Below are positions 7,965-16,661 of a stretch of 64,000 nt of DNA, piece after piece (the first letter of the stretch is position 1; every line of letters starts with the position of its first letter). The stretch covers positions 496,001 to 560,000 of the forward strand of contig NZ_FQUP01000003.1 of NCBI RefSeq assembly GCF_900129325.1, given 5' to 3'. The notes under the pieces were generated by a model. The model saw nothing but the letters and a program-made list of their open reading frames with translations. It searched no databases and was not told the DNA's origin. A program made the position numbers and the translations under genes. Source of the DNA: Kaistia soli DSM 19436 (lineage in GTDB: Bacteria; Pseudomonadota; Alphaproteobacteria; Rhizobiales; Kaistiaceae).

Positions 7965-9572
7965 ATGCTCCACTTCACTCGCTGGAAGATGATCGGGATC
8001 CTGGCCATCGTATTGGTCGGGATCCTGGCGGCCGTGCCGAATCTGTTTTCGAAGGAAACGGTTGATTCCTGGCCGAGCTGGGTGCCGAAACGCCAGATGG
8101 TCCTCGGCCTTGATCTGCAGGGCGGCGCCTACCTGCTTTATGAAGTGGACAAGCAGGACTATGTGCAGCGCCGGCTGCGCACGCTGGTCAGCGAAATCCG
8201 CAAGGCGATGCTGCAGGAGCCGCGCATCGGCTATTCCGGCCTTGGTGTCCAGGGCCAGGGCGTCCAGCTGCGCATCCGCGACACCTCGCAGCTCGACCTC
8301 GTGCAGAAGCGTCTCCAGCCACTGCAAAATCCGCTTGGCAATTCGCTGCTCGGCGGCACGGCCATCAATGAGTTCGACTTGACCGTCGGCAGCGACGGCC
8401 TCGTCCAGATGTCCTATTCGGAGGCTGGGCTCACCCAGCGCATCCGCCAGATCGTCGATCAGTCGATCGAGGTCATCGCCCGCCGTATCGACCAGCTCGG
8501 CACCGTCGAGCCGTCGATCCAGCGCCAGGGCCAGGACCGCATCCTCGTCGAGGCACCCGGCCTCGGCGACCCCGAGCGCCTGAAGTCGCTGGTCGGCCAG
8601 ACCGCGCAGCTCACCTTCCATCTCGTCGACTCGTCGTTCCAAACGGGACAGGCGGAGCCGCAGCGCAAGCCCGGCACGATCGTCCTGCCCGGACAGGACA
8701 ATCCCAACGTCCAGTATGTGCTGGAAGAAACCCCGCTGATCACCGGCGAGGATCTCACAGACGCGCAGGCGACCTTCGACCAGCGTTCCAACGAGCCGGT
8801 CGTGTCGTTCCGCCTGACGACGGGCGGCGCGCAGACCTTCGGCGACGTCACCCAGAAGAACGTCAACCGCGCCTTCGCCATCGTTCTCGACGACAAGGTG
8901 ATCTCGGCACCGGTGATCCGCGAGCCGATCCTTGGCGGCTCCGGGCAGATCAGCGGCTCGTTCTCGGTCCAGTCTGCCAATGATCTCGCGATCCTGCTGC
9001 GCGCCGGCTCGCTGCCGGCCAAGCTGACGATCGTCGAGGAGCGCAATGTCGGACCGGGCCTCGGCGCCGATTCGATCCGCGCCGGCAAGATCGCCGCGAT
9101 CATCGGCACGGCAGCGGTCTGCGCCTTCATGATCGCGACCTATGGCGTGCTTGGCTGGATCGCCAACATCGCCGTGGTGGTCAACGTGATCATGATCTTC
9201 GGCATCGTGACGCTTCTCGGCGCGACCTTGTCGCTGCCCGGTATCGCCGGCGTCATCATCACGGTCGGCACGGCAGTCGATTCGAACGTGCTGATCTATG
9301 AGCGCATCCGCGAGGAATACCGATCCGGACGCTCGGCCATCGCCTCGATCGACGCCGGCTTCCACCGCGCGCTCGGAACCATTCTCGATGCGAATGTCAC
9401 CACGCTGATCGCGGCCCTGGTGCTGTTCTATCTCGGCTCCGGCCCGATCCGCGGCTTTGCCGTCACACATGCCATCGGCGTCGCGACGACGATGTTCACC
9501 GCCTTCACCTTCACGCGCCTTCTGGTCGCGCTGTGGGTGCGCTGGCGCCGTCCGACCAAAATCACGCTCTGA
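7965..9572 (+). CDS. secD: Protein translocase subunit SecD
   Basis: Uses the proton motive force with SecF to pull secreted proteins out of the SecYEG channel. The product is 535 residues. A first membrane span (about 8-26) is followed by the family motif GLDLQGG (48-54), the large periplasmic P1 region, and five C-terminal spans beginning near IAAIIGTAAVCAFMIATYGVLG. The segment SLPGIAGVIITVGTAVDSNVLIYERIREE is the strongly conserved SecD/RND membrane block. Spacing to yajC (57 bp) and secF (20 bp) fits one operon. Confidence 0.97.
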   Translation: MLHFTRWKMIGILAIVLVGILAAVPNLFSKETVDSWPSWVPKRQMVLGLDLQGGAYLLYEVDKQDYVQRRLRTLVSEIRKAMLQEPRIGYSGLGVQGQGVQLRIRDTSQLDLVQKRLQPLQNPLGNSLLGGTAINEFDLTVGSDGLVQMSYSEAGLTQRIRQIVDQSIEVIARRIDQLGTVEPSIQRQGQDRILVEAPGLGDPERLKSLVGQTAQLTFHLVDSSFQTGQAEPQRKPGTIVLPGQDNPNVQYVLEETPLITGEDLTDAQATFDQRSNEPVVSFRLTTGGAQTFGDVTQKNVNRAFAIVLDDKVISAPVIREPILGGSGQISGSFSVQSANDLAILLRAGSLPAKLTIVEERNVGPGLGADSIRAGKIAAIIGTAAVCAFMIATYGVLGWIANIAVVVNVIMIFGIVTLLGATLSLPGIAGVIITVGTAVDSNVLIYERIREEYRSGRSAIASIDAGFHRALGTILDANVTTLIAALVLFYLGSGPIRGFAVTHAIGVATTMFTAFTFTRLLVALWVRWRRPTKITL

Positions 9573-9592
9573 GCGAACGAAGGACAGTCATC

Positions 9593-10537
9593 ATGCGCCA
9601 TCTTCGCCTCGTCCCGGACAACACCAAGATCCCGTTCATGCGCATGCGGCGCTGGACGTTCCCGATCGCGGCCTTCCTGTCGATCATGTCGGTCGTGCTG
9701 TTCTTCGCCGTCGGCCCGAACTACGGCATCGACTTTCTCGGCGGCACCGTCATCGAAATCCAGACCAAGGATCCGAAGCCGGACCTCGGCAAGCTGCGCG
9801 GCTCGCTGAACGACCTCGGCATCGGCGACGTGCAGGTTCAGACGATCGGCGAGGAGAACTCGATCCTCATCCGCATCGGTCAGCAGGCAGGCGGCGAGAC
9901 GGCGCAGCAGGAGGCGATCGGCAAGGTTCGCACGGCAATCGGCGACAGCGCCGAGTTCCGGCGCATCGAGATCGTCGGCCCGCGCGTTTCGGGCGAACTC
10001 GCCTTCAACGGCGCGCTCGCCATGATCGTCACCTTCGCGGCGATCGCTGTCTATGTCTGGTTCCGCTTCGAATGGCAGTTCGCGGTCGGCAGTATCATTT
10101 CGGCGGCGAATGTCGTGGTCATGACCTTCGGCTTCTATGTCGTCACGCAGCACGAGTTCAACCTGACCTCGCTCGCCGCCATCCTGACGACGGTCGGCTA
10201 TTCGCTGAACGACACCGTCGTCGTCTATGACCGAATCCGCGAAACGCTTCGAAAATACAAGAAGATCTCGCTTGGCGACCTGATCGACCGCGCGATCAAC
10301 GACATGCTCGGCCGAACCGTCATTACGACGATGACGACCCTGATCGCCCTGTTCTCGCTCTATATCTTCGGCGGCGAGGTCATCCGCGCCTTCACGCTCG
10401 CCATGATCTTCGGCGTGATCGCGGCCATCTTCTCGTCGATCTGCGTCGCGGCGCCGGTGCTGATCTATTTCGGCCTGCGCTCCGACGCCATGAACGACAA
10501 GAAGAAGGACGAGGGCGCGGCGCCGCAGAAGGCCTGA
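9593..10537 (+). CDS. secF: Protein translocase subunit SecF
   Basis: The second half of the SecDF motor, 314 residues. I chose the ATG at 9593 (MRHLRLVPDN) because GAAGGA stands just upstream. It shows a first span near residue 24, the motif GPNYGIDFLGGT at the periplasmic face, and the conserved block LAAILTTVGYSLNDTVVVYDRIRE in the membrane domain. It is followed after 6 bp by the MTH938-like gene, so translation of the two may be coupled. Confidence 0.97.
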   Translation: MRHLRLVPDNTKIPFMRMRRWTFPIAAFLSIMSVVLFFAVGPNYGIDFLGGTVIEIQTKDPKPDLGKLRGSLNDLGIGDVQVQTIGEENSILIRIGQQAGGETAQQEAIGKVRTAIGDSAEFRRIEIVGPRVSGELAFNGALAMIVTFAAIAVYVWFRFEWQFAVGSIISAANVVVMTFGFYVVTQHEFNLTSLAAILTTVGYSLNDTVVVYDRIRETLRKYKKISLGDLIDRAINDMLGRTVITTMTTLIALFSLYIFGGEVIRAFTLAMIFGVIAAIFSSICVAAPVLIYFGLRSDAMNDKKKDEGAAPQKA

Positions 10538-10543
10538 TCGGCC

Positions 10544-10948
10544 ATGGCGCTGTTCAAACGTCCGCCGGCGATCGTTCCGCGCCAGCAGCATCTGCCTCAG
10601 CAGGTGCCGATCGATGCCTATGGTGGCGAAGCGGGGTTTCGCTTCGCCGAGATGGCGCATCCGGGCTCGATCCTGGCGCTGCCGAGCGGCATCTATGGCT
10701 GGGCGCCGAAAAGCGCCACGGAGATCGACGCCGAGACACTGGCGCCGGTCATCGATGAAGCCGCTTCGATTGCCGTGCTGGTCATCGGGACGGGCAGCGA
10801 CATCGCGGCCATCCCCGCCCCGCTACGCCAGGCGCTGCGCGAGGCGTCGATCGGCGTCGAGATCATGGCGACCGGGTCGGCAGTGCGCACCTATAATATC
10901 CTGCTCGCCGAGGGCCGCTCGGTCGCGGCGGCGCTGATCGCGCCCTAG
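10544..10948 (+). CDS. MTH938/DUF498 domain protein, NDUFAF3-like
   Basis: A 134-residue protein of the MTH938 (DUF498) family: VPIDAYGGEAGFRFAEMAHPGSILALPSGIYGWAP, then AVLVIGTGSDIAAIPAPLRQALREASIGVEIMATGSAVRTYNILLAEGRSVAAALI. The human relative NDUFAF3 is a respiratory complex I assembly factor, and the bacterial relatives are known to sit near secF, as here (6 bp after it). The next gene is NDUFAF6-like, also a complex I assembly family. Role in complex I maturation is therefore a fair inference, not shown by this sequence. Confidence 0.88.
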   Translation: MALFKRPPAIVPRQQHLPQQVPIDAYGGEAGFRFAEMAHPGSILALPSGIYGWAPKSATEIDAETLAPVIDEAASIAVLVIGTGSDIAAIPAPLRQALREASIGVEIMATGSAVRTYNILLAEGRSVAAALIAP

Positions 10949-10957
10949 GCGGATCCC

Positions 10958-11800
10958 ATGGACGCGTTCGCCTTCGCCGCCACCGAGGTCCGCCAGCACG
11001 ATCCCGAGCGCTTCTTCGCCGATCTCTTCGCGCCGGAAACCGAACGGCGCTATCTCTTCGCCCTGCATGCCTTCAATCTGGAGATCGCCCGCGTGCGCGA
11101 GCGCGTCAGCGAGGCGCTGCCCGGCGAAATTCGCCTGCAATGGTGGCGCGACCTGCTCGAAGGCTCGGCGCATGGCGAGGTGGCCGGCAACCCGATCGCC
11201 GCGGCCCTGATCGAGACGATCGGCCTCAACAACCTGCCGCGTGCGGCGCTCATCAACCTGATCGAGGCGCGCGTCTTCGACCTCTACAACGACCCCATGC
11301 CGAGCCTTTCGGACCTCGAAGGCCATGCCGGGGAGACGGCGGCGGCGCTGATCCAGTGCGGCGCGCTCATCCTCGCCAAGGGCCGCGATCCCGGCAGCGC
11401 CGATGCCAGCGGCCATGCCGGCGTTGCGCAGGCGATCGCGGGGCTGCTGCGCGCCCTGCCCTGGCATGCGCGCCGACAGCAGCTCTATCTGCCGGCCGAT
11501 CTCATGGGGAAACATGGCGCCAAGGCCGACGACATCTTCGCCGGCCGCACGACGCCAGCGCTGATGGCCCTCCTCGCGGAAATGCGGGCGATCGCCCGCG
11601 ACCATCTGCACAAGGCGCGTGCCGCGATCGGACAGCTCGATCCGTCCCTGCTGCCCGCGTTCCTGCCGGTCGCTCTCGTTGAGCCGACGCTGCTGAAGAT
11701 GGAGAAGCGCGGCTACGACCCATTCCAGACGGCCGTCGCGCTGCCGCAGTGGCAGGTCCAATGGCGGCTCTGGCGGGCGGCGCGGCGCGGAAATATCTGA
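10958..11800 (+). CDS. Squalene/phytoene synthase-fold protein, NDUFAF6-like
   Basis: A 280-residue all-alpha protein of the squalene/phytoene synthase superfamily. It keeps the family frame (ERRYLFALHAFNLEIARVRERV, LQWWRDLLEG, HAGETAAALIQCGALIL) but lacks the Asp-rich DxxxD motifs needed to bind diphosphate substrates: where they belong, FNLEIARV and GHAGE are read. It is thus unlikely to make carotenoids or hopanoids. This fits the NDUFAF6 (C8orf38) branch, which assists complex I assembly in mitochondria. It lies 9 bp after the NDUFAF3-like gene, in the secDF operon. Confidence 0.87.
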   Translation: MDAFAFAATEVRQHDPERFFADLFAPETERRYLFALHAFNLEIARVRERVSEALPGEIRLQWWRDLLEGSAHGEVAGNPIAAALIETIGLNNLPRAALINLIEARVFDLYNDPMPSLSDLEGHAGETAAALIQCGALILAKGRDPGSADASGHAGVAQAIAGLLRALPWHARRQQLYLPADLMGKHGAKADDIFAGRTTPALMALLAEMRAIARDHLHKARAAIGQLDPSLLPAFLPVALVEPTLLKMEKRGYDPFQTAVALPQWQVQWRLWRAARRGNI

Positions 11801-11830
11801 GGCCGGCGCGGGGTTTGCCCGGCCGGCCTC
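11799..11830. terminator. Hairpin between convergent NDUFAF6-like and nlpD genes
   Basis: GAGGCCGGC (11799-11807) pairs with GCCGGCCTC (11822-11830) across a 14-base loop. It lies in the 54-bp gap between two convergent stops, so it could end both transcripts. There is no long T-run on either strand. Confidence 0.55.
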
Positions 11831-11854
11831 GAAACTCACGTCATCCGTGGTGGA

Positions 11855-13261
11855 TCAGCCCTGGAGATAATCCATCGGGTTGACCGGCTTGGAACCCTTG
11901 CGGAGCTCGAAGTGGAGCTGCGGTGCGTTGACCGAACCGGAGGTGCCGGCGCGGGAGACGATCTGGCCGCGACGCACGGTATCGCCACGCTTCACCAGGA
12001 TCTGGCTGTTGTGGGCATAGGCCGAGACCCAGCCGTCGGCATGGCGGATCAGCACCAGATTGCCGTATCCCTCGAGCTCGTTGCCGGCATAGATGACGGT
12101 GCCAGCCTCGACGGCCTTGATCGATGTTCCTTCCGGCACGGCGAGATTGATGCCGTCATTACGCTCTCCGGTCGCGGCGGTGCCGAACGAGCCGATGATG
12201 CGGCCGCGCACCGGCCAGCGGAACGAGGTGCCGTTCGCCGAGGGCGCATCCGCGACAGGCGCCGATGCGGTCTGATCGGCCGGCGGCGTCTTGGCGGCGG
12301 CTGCAGCCATTTCCTTGGCCGCGTCGCCGGCAGCCGTATTGGTCGGGACCGGTGCGATCGATGCCGTCGTCTCGGGAACGTCGACCTGCGGCTTCGCGGT
12401 GGCGACGGGCGTTCCTTCCGGCTCCTCGCCCTGCGCCAGTTCCGGCTTGCGGGCCGGATCGGGCCGCAAGGCGGCCGTGCTGGACGGGGAGTGGCCCGGG
12501 ATCTTGATTTTCTGGCCGCTCTTCAGCGTATCGGCGGCGTTCAGATGATTGGCCGCGGCGATTTCCTTGGGGCTCACATTATAGAGCCGCGCGACCTGAT
12601 CGAGCGTCTGGCCGGGTGTCACCGTATGCAGGCCGCCAAGCGACGTCGTGGTGTCGGCGACGCTGGCAAGCTTCTTGTCTTCCACCGCTGCCGCGACGGG
12701 CTTTGCAGCCGCGCCTGCCACGCCATAGGTCGGGATCGTGATGCGCGCGCCGACGCCGACGGCCGACGGATCCGTGATGTTGTTGGCGCGGGCGAGTTCC
12801 TTGACGGGAACGCCATAGCGACGGGAGATCGAGGACAGCGTCTCGCCGGCGCCGAGCGTCACGACCGTGCCGCCCGTCGTATCCCAGCCGCCCTTGCCGG
12901 AATTGGTGGCCACGGCGGCGGCAGGTGCCGGGCGGGCCAGAGGCTGCGGCTCGGCGGCGGTCGCGACGGCGCCTGCGCTCGGCGCGACGCCGGGCAGGAG
13001 CGCGTCCTGCTGGGCGGATGTCGGCGGAAGACTGCTTCGCTGAACCTGCGAGGGTGGCGTGTAGGGGCTCGGCTGAACCGGGGCCGGCATCGGCTGGTCG
13101 CCGCCGATGATCGCCTTCTGGTTCGCCGTGCTGCCGGTGAAGGCGGGAATTCCAAACCGCGATGCATCGCCGCTGCATGCAGCCGTCAGCCCTGCGAGCA
13201 GGGAGATAACCGCAACCTGGCTCAGAACGCGGGACCGGACAGACAGAACGCTTTTACGCAT
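11855..13261 (-). CDS. nlpD: NlpD/DipM-like lipoprotein with two LysM domains and a degenerate LytM (M23) domain
   Basis: Envelope lipoprotein, 468 residues. A signal peptide ends in the lipobox LTAAC (Cys29). A long Pro/Ala linker leads to LysM domains at about 132-177 and 211-255, another linker, then the LytM fold at about 355-460. Of the zinc ligands, the canonical HxxxD reads N368-D-G-I-N372 and the HLH motif reads Q448-L-H450, so only some metal ligands remain. E. coli NlpD is degenerate in the same way and works by activating amidases during cell separation; DipM plays that part in Caulobacter. The ATG at 13261 is chosen so that the lipoprotein signal starts the protein. The order surE-pcm-nlpD matches the E. 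coli locus. Confidence 0.9.
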   Translation of the reverse strand: MRKSVLSVRSRVLSQVAVISLLAGLTAACSGDASRFGIPAFTGSTANQKAIIGGDQPMPAPVQPSPYTPPSQVQRSSLPPTSAQQDALLPGVAPSAGAVATAAEPQPLARPAPAAAVATNSGKGGWDTTGGTVVTLGAGETLSSISRRYGVPVKELARANNITDPSAVGVGARITIPTYGVAGAAAKPVAAAVEDKKLASVADTTTSLGGLHTVTPGQTLDQVARLYNVSPKEIAAANHLNAADTLKSGQKIKIPGHSPSSTAALRPDPARKPELAQGEEPEGTPVATAKPQVDVPETTASIAPVPTNTAAGDAAKEMAAAAAKTPPADQTASAPVADAPSANGTSFRWPVRGRIIGSFGTAATGERNDGINLAVPEGTSIKAVEAGTVIYAGNELEGYGNLVLIRHADGWVSAYAHNSQILVKRGDTVRRGQIVSRAGTSGSVNAPQLHFELRKGSKPVNPMDYLQG

Positions 13262-13470
13262 CGGTGAATACTCTCGACGCCACAAAATTTCGATGTCGCG
13301 AGTAGACAGCGGTAACGTTGACAAAGGCTTAAGCGACTCGGATTCGTCTTCGAAAAGCCCAAGCGGCGCCTTGAGATGGTGGCAACGCTGCGGCATTTGC
13401 GCCACGGGCGACTGTCAACCAATTCACCCCTTACAGGGACGGCTGGCGGCGCTTTCAATGTCCGGACAGA

Positions 13471-14160
13471 TTAGAGCCGAACGGCCTTGCCGGGGATCAT
13501 CGGGACGAAGCGCACCGGGGAGATCGGCTCGGATTCGATGACCCGGTCGACGCGCTTGAAGCGCGTGAGCATTTGCAGGCCATCGGCGGGCCCGACGGGC
13601 ATGATCATGATGCCGTGCGGGGCGAGCTGGTCGATGAGATATTTCGGCGGCTGCGGCGCCGACGCCATTGTCACGATGCGATCGAATGGCGCCTTCTCGG
13701 ACCAGCCATGGATCCCGTCGCCGAAGACGGCCGTGATGCTGTCACTGCGGATGGCGGCAAAGCGCGCGTCGGCGGCGCCGGCCAACGTGCGGAAGCGCTC
13801 CATCGTGTAGACATGGCGCGCCGTCATGGAAAGCACGGCCGCGAGATAGCCGGTGCCGGTGCCGACATCGAGCACGCGCTCGCGCCCGCTCAAGGCAAGC
13901 GCCTTCAGCACGTGGGCGACGATGATCGGCGGGGTATTCTGCTGGCCGCAGGCGATGGGTTGCGGCCGTTCGGCGAAGAGCGGGCCATGCCGCGCGTCGC
14001 CATCGAGGAACAGGCTGCGCGGAACTGCCTCGAGCGCGGCGAGGATCTGGCGGTCGACGATGCCGATCTGACGCAGCCGCAGCAGGAACTCGGCGATCGG
14101 AATTCGCGAGCCGTCGTCGAAGTCATCCGCCGGATAGAATTGAACCGCCCCGAGTGCCAT
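13471..14160 (-). CDS. pcm: Protein-L-isoaspartate O-methyltransferase
   Basis: Repairs aged proteins by methylating L-isoaspartyl residues with S-adenosylmethionine. The 229-residue product carries the SAM-binding motif VLDVGTGTGYLAAVLS (about 115-130), preceded by RPQPIACGQQNTPPIIVAHVLKAL, where the usual family form is a GqtISqP segment. The later FDRIVTMASAPQPPKYLIDQLAPHG is also typical. It sits between surE and nlpD in a conserved order, 70 bp after surE. Confidence 0.94.
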   Translation of the reverse strand: MALGAVQFYPADDFDDGSRIPIAEFLLRLRQIGIVDRQILAALEAVPRSLFLDGDARHGPLFAERPQPIACGQQNTPPIIVAHVLKALALSGRERVLDVGTGTGYLAAVLSMTARHVYTMERFRTLAGAADARFAAIRSDSITAVFGDGIHGWSEKAPFDRIVTMASAPQPPKYLIDQLAPHGIMIMPVGPADGLQMLTRFKRVDRVIESEPISPVRFVPMIPGKAVRL

Positions 14161-14230
14161 ACGCTACGCGCCCTCGCCTTCTTGTGACGAGTGATGCACC
14201 GGCACTGGTAAACGGGTTGTTAGTGCAACC

Positions 14231-15001
14231 TTAGGAATCGCCAAACAGCGTCTTGAGTCCCGCCAGTTCGTCATAGGCAGTCATGTCGAGGCGCAGCGGC
14301 GTGATGGCGATCGACTGATGCGTGATGGCGTGCATATCCGTTCCAGCGTCGTGCTCTTGCGCTGCGCGCTGGTACTTCAGCCAGAAATAGGGATTGCCGC
14401 GACCATCCGTGCGTTCCTCGATAGCGAGGCCATGGCTGACGACACCCTGCACGGCCACGCGGACGCCGACCACCGCCTCGGCCGGGCAGCCGGGGAAGTT
14501 GACGTTGTAGAGCACGCCGCGCGGCGCGCCATGCGCCACGAGCTTCTCGATGATATCAGGCGCATGACGCTCTGCCGTCTCGAATGGAATGGTCCGCTTG
14601 CCGTCGACGGTCAGCGAGGCCTGGCTGAGCGCGATCGAGGGAATGCCGAGCAGCGTCCCCTCGATGGCGCCGGCCACCGTTCCCGAATAGGTCACGTCGT
14701 CAGCGGCGTTCTGGCCGGCATTGACGCCGGAGAGAACGAGATCCGGCTTGCCGCCGAGCACCTGGTGCACGGCCATGATCACGCAGTCGGTCGGCGTGCC
14801 GCGCAGCGCAAAGGTCTTCTCCGAAACTTGCCGCAGTCGAAGCGGATCGCTCAGCGTCAGCGAATGCGCCAGCCCCGACTGATCGGTCTCCGGCGCGACG
14901 ACCCAGACATCGTCCGAAAGCGTGCGCGCGATGCGCTCCAGCGCCGCGAGCCCCGGCGCGTGGATGCCGTCGTCATTGGTCAGCAGGATGCGCATCGTCA
15001 T
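14231..15001 (-). CDS. surE: 5'/3'-nucleotidase SurE
   Basis: Survival protein SurE, a metal-dependent nucleoside monophosphatase and exopolyphosphatase. The N-terminal motif [14 protein letters not shown] holds the metal-binding Asp-Asp pair. The segment [28 protein letters not shown] is the family's second motif with the metal ligands Ser and Asn. Length (256) is normal. Two starts are possible, ATG at 15001 (MTMRILL) and ATG at 14995 (MRILL); the second is better spaced from GAAAGA. It lies 24 bp after serS. Confidence 0.96.
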   Translation of the reverse strand: MTMRILLTNDDGIHAPGLAALERIARTLSDDVWVVAPETDQSGLAHSLTLSDPLRLRQVSEKTFALRGTPTDCVIMAVHQVLGGKPDLVLSGVNAGQNAADDVTYSGTVAGAIEGTLLGIPSIALSQASLTVDGKRTIPFETAERHAPDIIEKLVAHGAPRGVLYNVNFPGCPAEAVVGVRVAVQGVVSHGLAIEERTDGRGNPYFWLKYQRAAQEHDAGTDMHAITHQSIAITPLRLDMTAYDELAGLKTLFGDS

Positions 15002-15025
15002 TCTTTCAAGCGGAAAGCTTTGCCT

Positions 15026-16306
15026 TCAGGCGGAGATCTTGTCGATGCCACCCATATAGGGCCGCAGCGCCGCGGGGATCGTCACACTGCCATCGCCGTT
15101 CTGGAACGTCTCCATCACCGCGATCAGGCAGCGGCCGACCGCCGTGCCCGAGCCGTTCAGCGTGTGCACGAAGCGCGTGCCCTTGGCGTCGCCCGCCGGG
15201 CGATAGCGTGCATTCATGCGCCGCGCCTGGAAGTCGCCGCAGACCGAGACGGAAGAAATCTCGCGATAGGCCTTCTGGCCCGGCAGCCAGACCTCGATGT
15301 CATAGGTCTTCTGGGCGCCGAAGCCCATGTCGCCCGTGCAAAGCGTCACGACGCGGTAATGCAACTCCAGCGCCTGGAGCACCGCCTCAGCGCAGGAAAG
15401 CATGCGCTCATGCTCGCCGAGCGAGGTTTCCGGCGTCGTGATCGAGACCAGTTCGACCTTGTTGAACTGATGCTGGCGCAGCATGCCGCGCGTATCGCGC
15501 CCGGCAGAACCCGCCTCCGACCGGAAGCACGGCGTCAGCGCGGTGAAGCGCAGCGGCAGTTCCTTCTCATCGAGAATGGATTCGCGGACAATATTCGTCA
15601 GCGGAACTTCGGCGGTCGGGATCAGCCAATGCTGCTCGCCCGCCTTGAAAAGGTCCTCGGCGAACTTCGGCAACTGTCCGGTGCCAAACAACGCGTCGTC
15701 GCGCACCAGCAGCGGCGGCTGAACCTCGGTATAGCCGTGCTCGGTCGTGTGCAGGTCGAGCATGAACTGGCCGAGGGCGCGCTCGAGCCGGGCGAGTCCG
15801 CCCTTCAGCACGACAAAGCGGCTGCCGGAAAGTTTTGCTGCCGTCTCGAAGTCCATCAGCTTCGTTGCGACGCCGATCTCGAAATGCTCAACCGGTTCGA
15901 AGTCGTAGAGCCGCTTCTGGCCGGACATCGACTTCTCGACATTGTCATGCTCGTCCTTGCCATTGGGCACATCGTCGAGCGGGATATTGGGCAGCGTCGC
16001 CAGCAGGCGGCTCAGCGCCGTGTCGAGTTCGCGCTCCTTCTCCTCGGCATGCGCGAGGAATTCCTTGATCTCGCCGACCTCGGCCATCAGCGCGGCGGCG
16101 GTCGCCTCGTCCTTGGCGGCCTTGGCCTTGCCGATTTCCTTAGAAGCCGAATTCCGCAGCTCCTGCGCCGACTGCACCTTCTGGACATGCGAACGCCGCT
16201 CCTCGTCGAGACCGAGTATGGCCTCTGCGGCCGGCGGTGCGCCACGACGCGACAGCGCGCGATCAAAGGCGGCAGGGTTTTCGCGGATCCACTTGATATC
16301 GAGCAT
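15026..16306 (-). CDS. serS: Serine--tRNA ligase
   Basis: Class II aminoacyl-tRNA synthetase charging tRNA-Ser and tRNA-Sec. The 426-residue product opens [22 protein letters not shown], then the long N-terminal tRNA-binding coiled coil (about 30-100). Motif 2 is [22 protein letters not shown] and motif 3 is [19 protein letters not shown] chose the ATG at 16304-16306 because serS proteins start MLDI; an earlier in-frame ATG would add an unlikely 26-residue tail. It probably starts its own transcript, as 355 bp separate it from tatC. Confidence 0.97.
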   Translation of the reverse strand: MLDIKWIRENPAAFDRALSRRGAPPAAEAILGLDEERRSHVQKVQSAQELRNSASKEIGKAKAAKDEATAAALMAEVGEIKEFLAHAEEKERELDTALSRLLATLPNIPLDDVPNGKDEHDNVEKSMSGQKRLYDFEPVEHFEIGVATKLMDFETAAKLSGSRFVVLKGGLARLERALGQFMLDLHTTEHGYTEVQPPLLVRDDALFGTGQLPKFAEDLFKAGEQHWLIPTAEVPLTNIVRESILDEKELPLRFTALTPCFRSEAGSAGRDTRGMLRQHQFNKVELVSITTPETSLGEHERMLSCAEAVLQALELHYRVVTLCTGDMGFGAQKTYDIEVWLPGQKAYREISSVSVCGDFQARRMNARYRPAGDAKGTRFVHTLNGSGTAVGRCLIAVMETFQNGDGSVTIPAALRPYMGGIDKISA

Positions 16307-16661
16307 GGCAGGAGTCTCGGCTTGATGCCGGCCACAGGTGCGCGGCCGCGCCTGAGGGATAGAGGGAGACGCGGAAGGGATCAACCCGCTGGATCAATCT
16401 CGGGCGGCAAACCAAGCTATCGTGGGTTCGACGCCGACGGTGGCGTTTCCTCCGATGAAGCGCCGATGTCCTCGCTTCCAAAGGTGCCGTCGTCCCACTC
16501 CCACTATCGAGCCGTCATTGCCGGACGTGTTGCGGCCATCCACGACTTGCTGAGCCGTCCGCGACCATGAGCCGATGCCCGAGACGTGGATGCCCGGGAC
16601 AAGCCCGGGCATGACGGTGGAGGTTTATTCGGAGAAAGGGAACGGGACGAAATCGCCCGCT
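16307..16661. other. 355-bp gap between tatC and serS, holding a REP-like element
   Basis: No coding sequence with a credible start is seen on either strand. The gap holds the 106-bp palindromic element at 16512-16617; the rest (16307-16511) contains the expected serS leader and promoter, but I see no clear promoter match or terminator there. Confidence 0.6.
16512..16617. repeat. Composite palindromic element (REP/BIME-like)
   Basis: Outer arms CCGTCAT (16512-16518) and ATGACGG (16611-16617) and inner arms CATCCACG (16537-16544) and CGTGGATG (16585-16592) fold back on each other. A tight hairpin ATGCCCGGG/acaag/CCCGGGCAT lies at 16590-16612. The core GTCATTGCCGG is shared with the element at 5968-6000. 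The sequence matches the dispersed 'tcatgcccgggcttgtcccgggcatccacg' palindromes of Hyphomicrobiales. Confidence 0.8.

Noticed and set aside
7452-9470. A 672-codon minus-strand frame across yajC and secD
   Set aside because: Shadow of secD; charged low-complexity translation with no motif.
10958-11800. A true phytoene/squalene synthase for carotenoids or hopanoids
   Set aside because: The Asp-rich substrate-binding motifs are missing and the neighbours are secF and an NDUFAF3-like gene, not isoprenoid genes.
14318-16570. A 750-codon open frame on the plus strand across surE and serS
   Set aside because: Antisense to two genes with clear family motifs; its product is rich in Arg/His/Asp with no recognisable domain. 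Long antisense frames are expected at this GC content.
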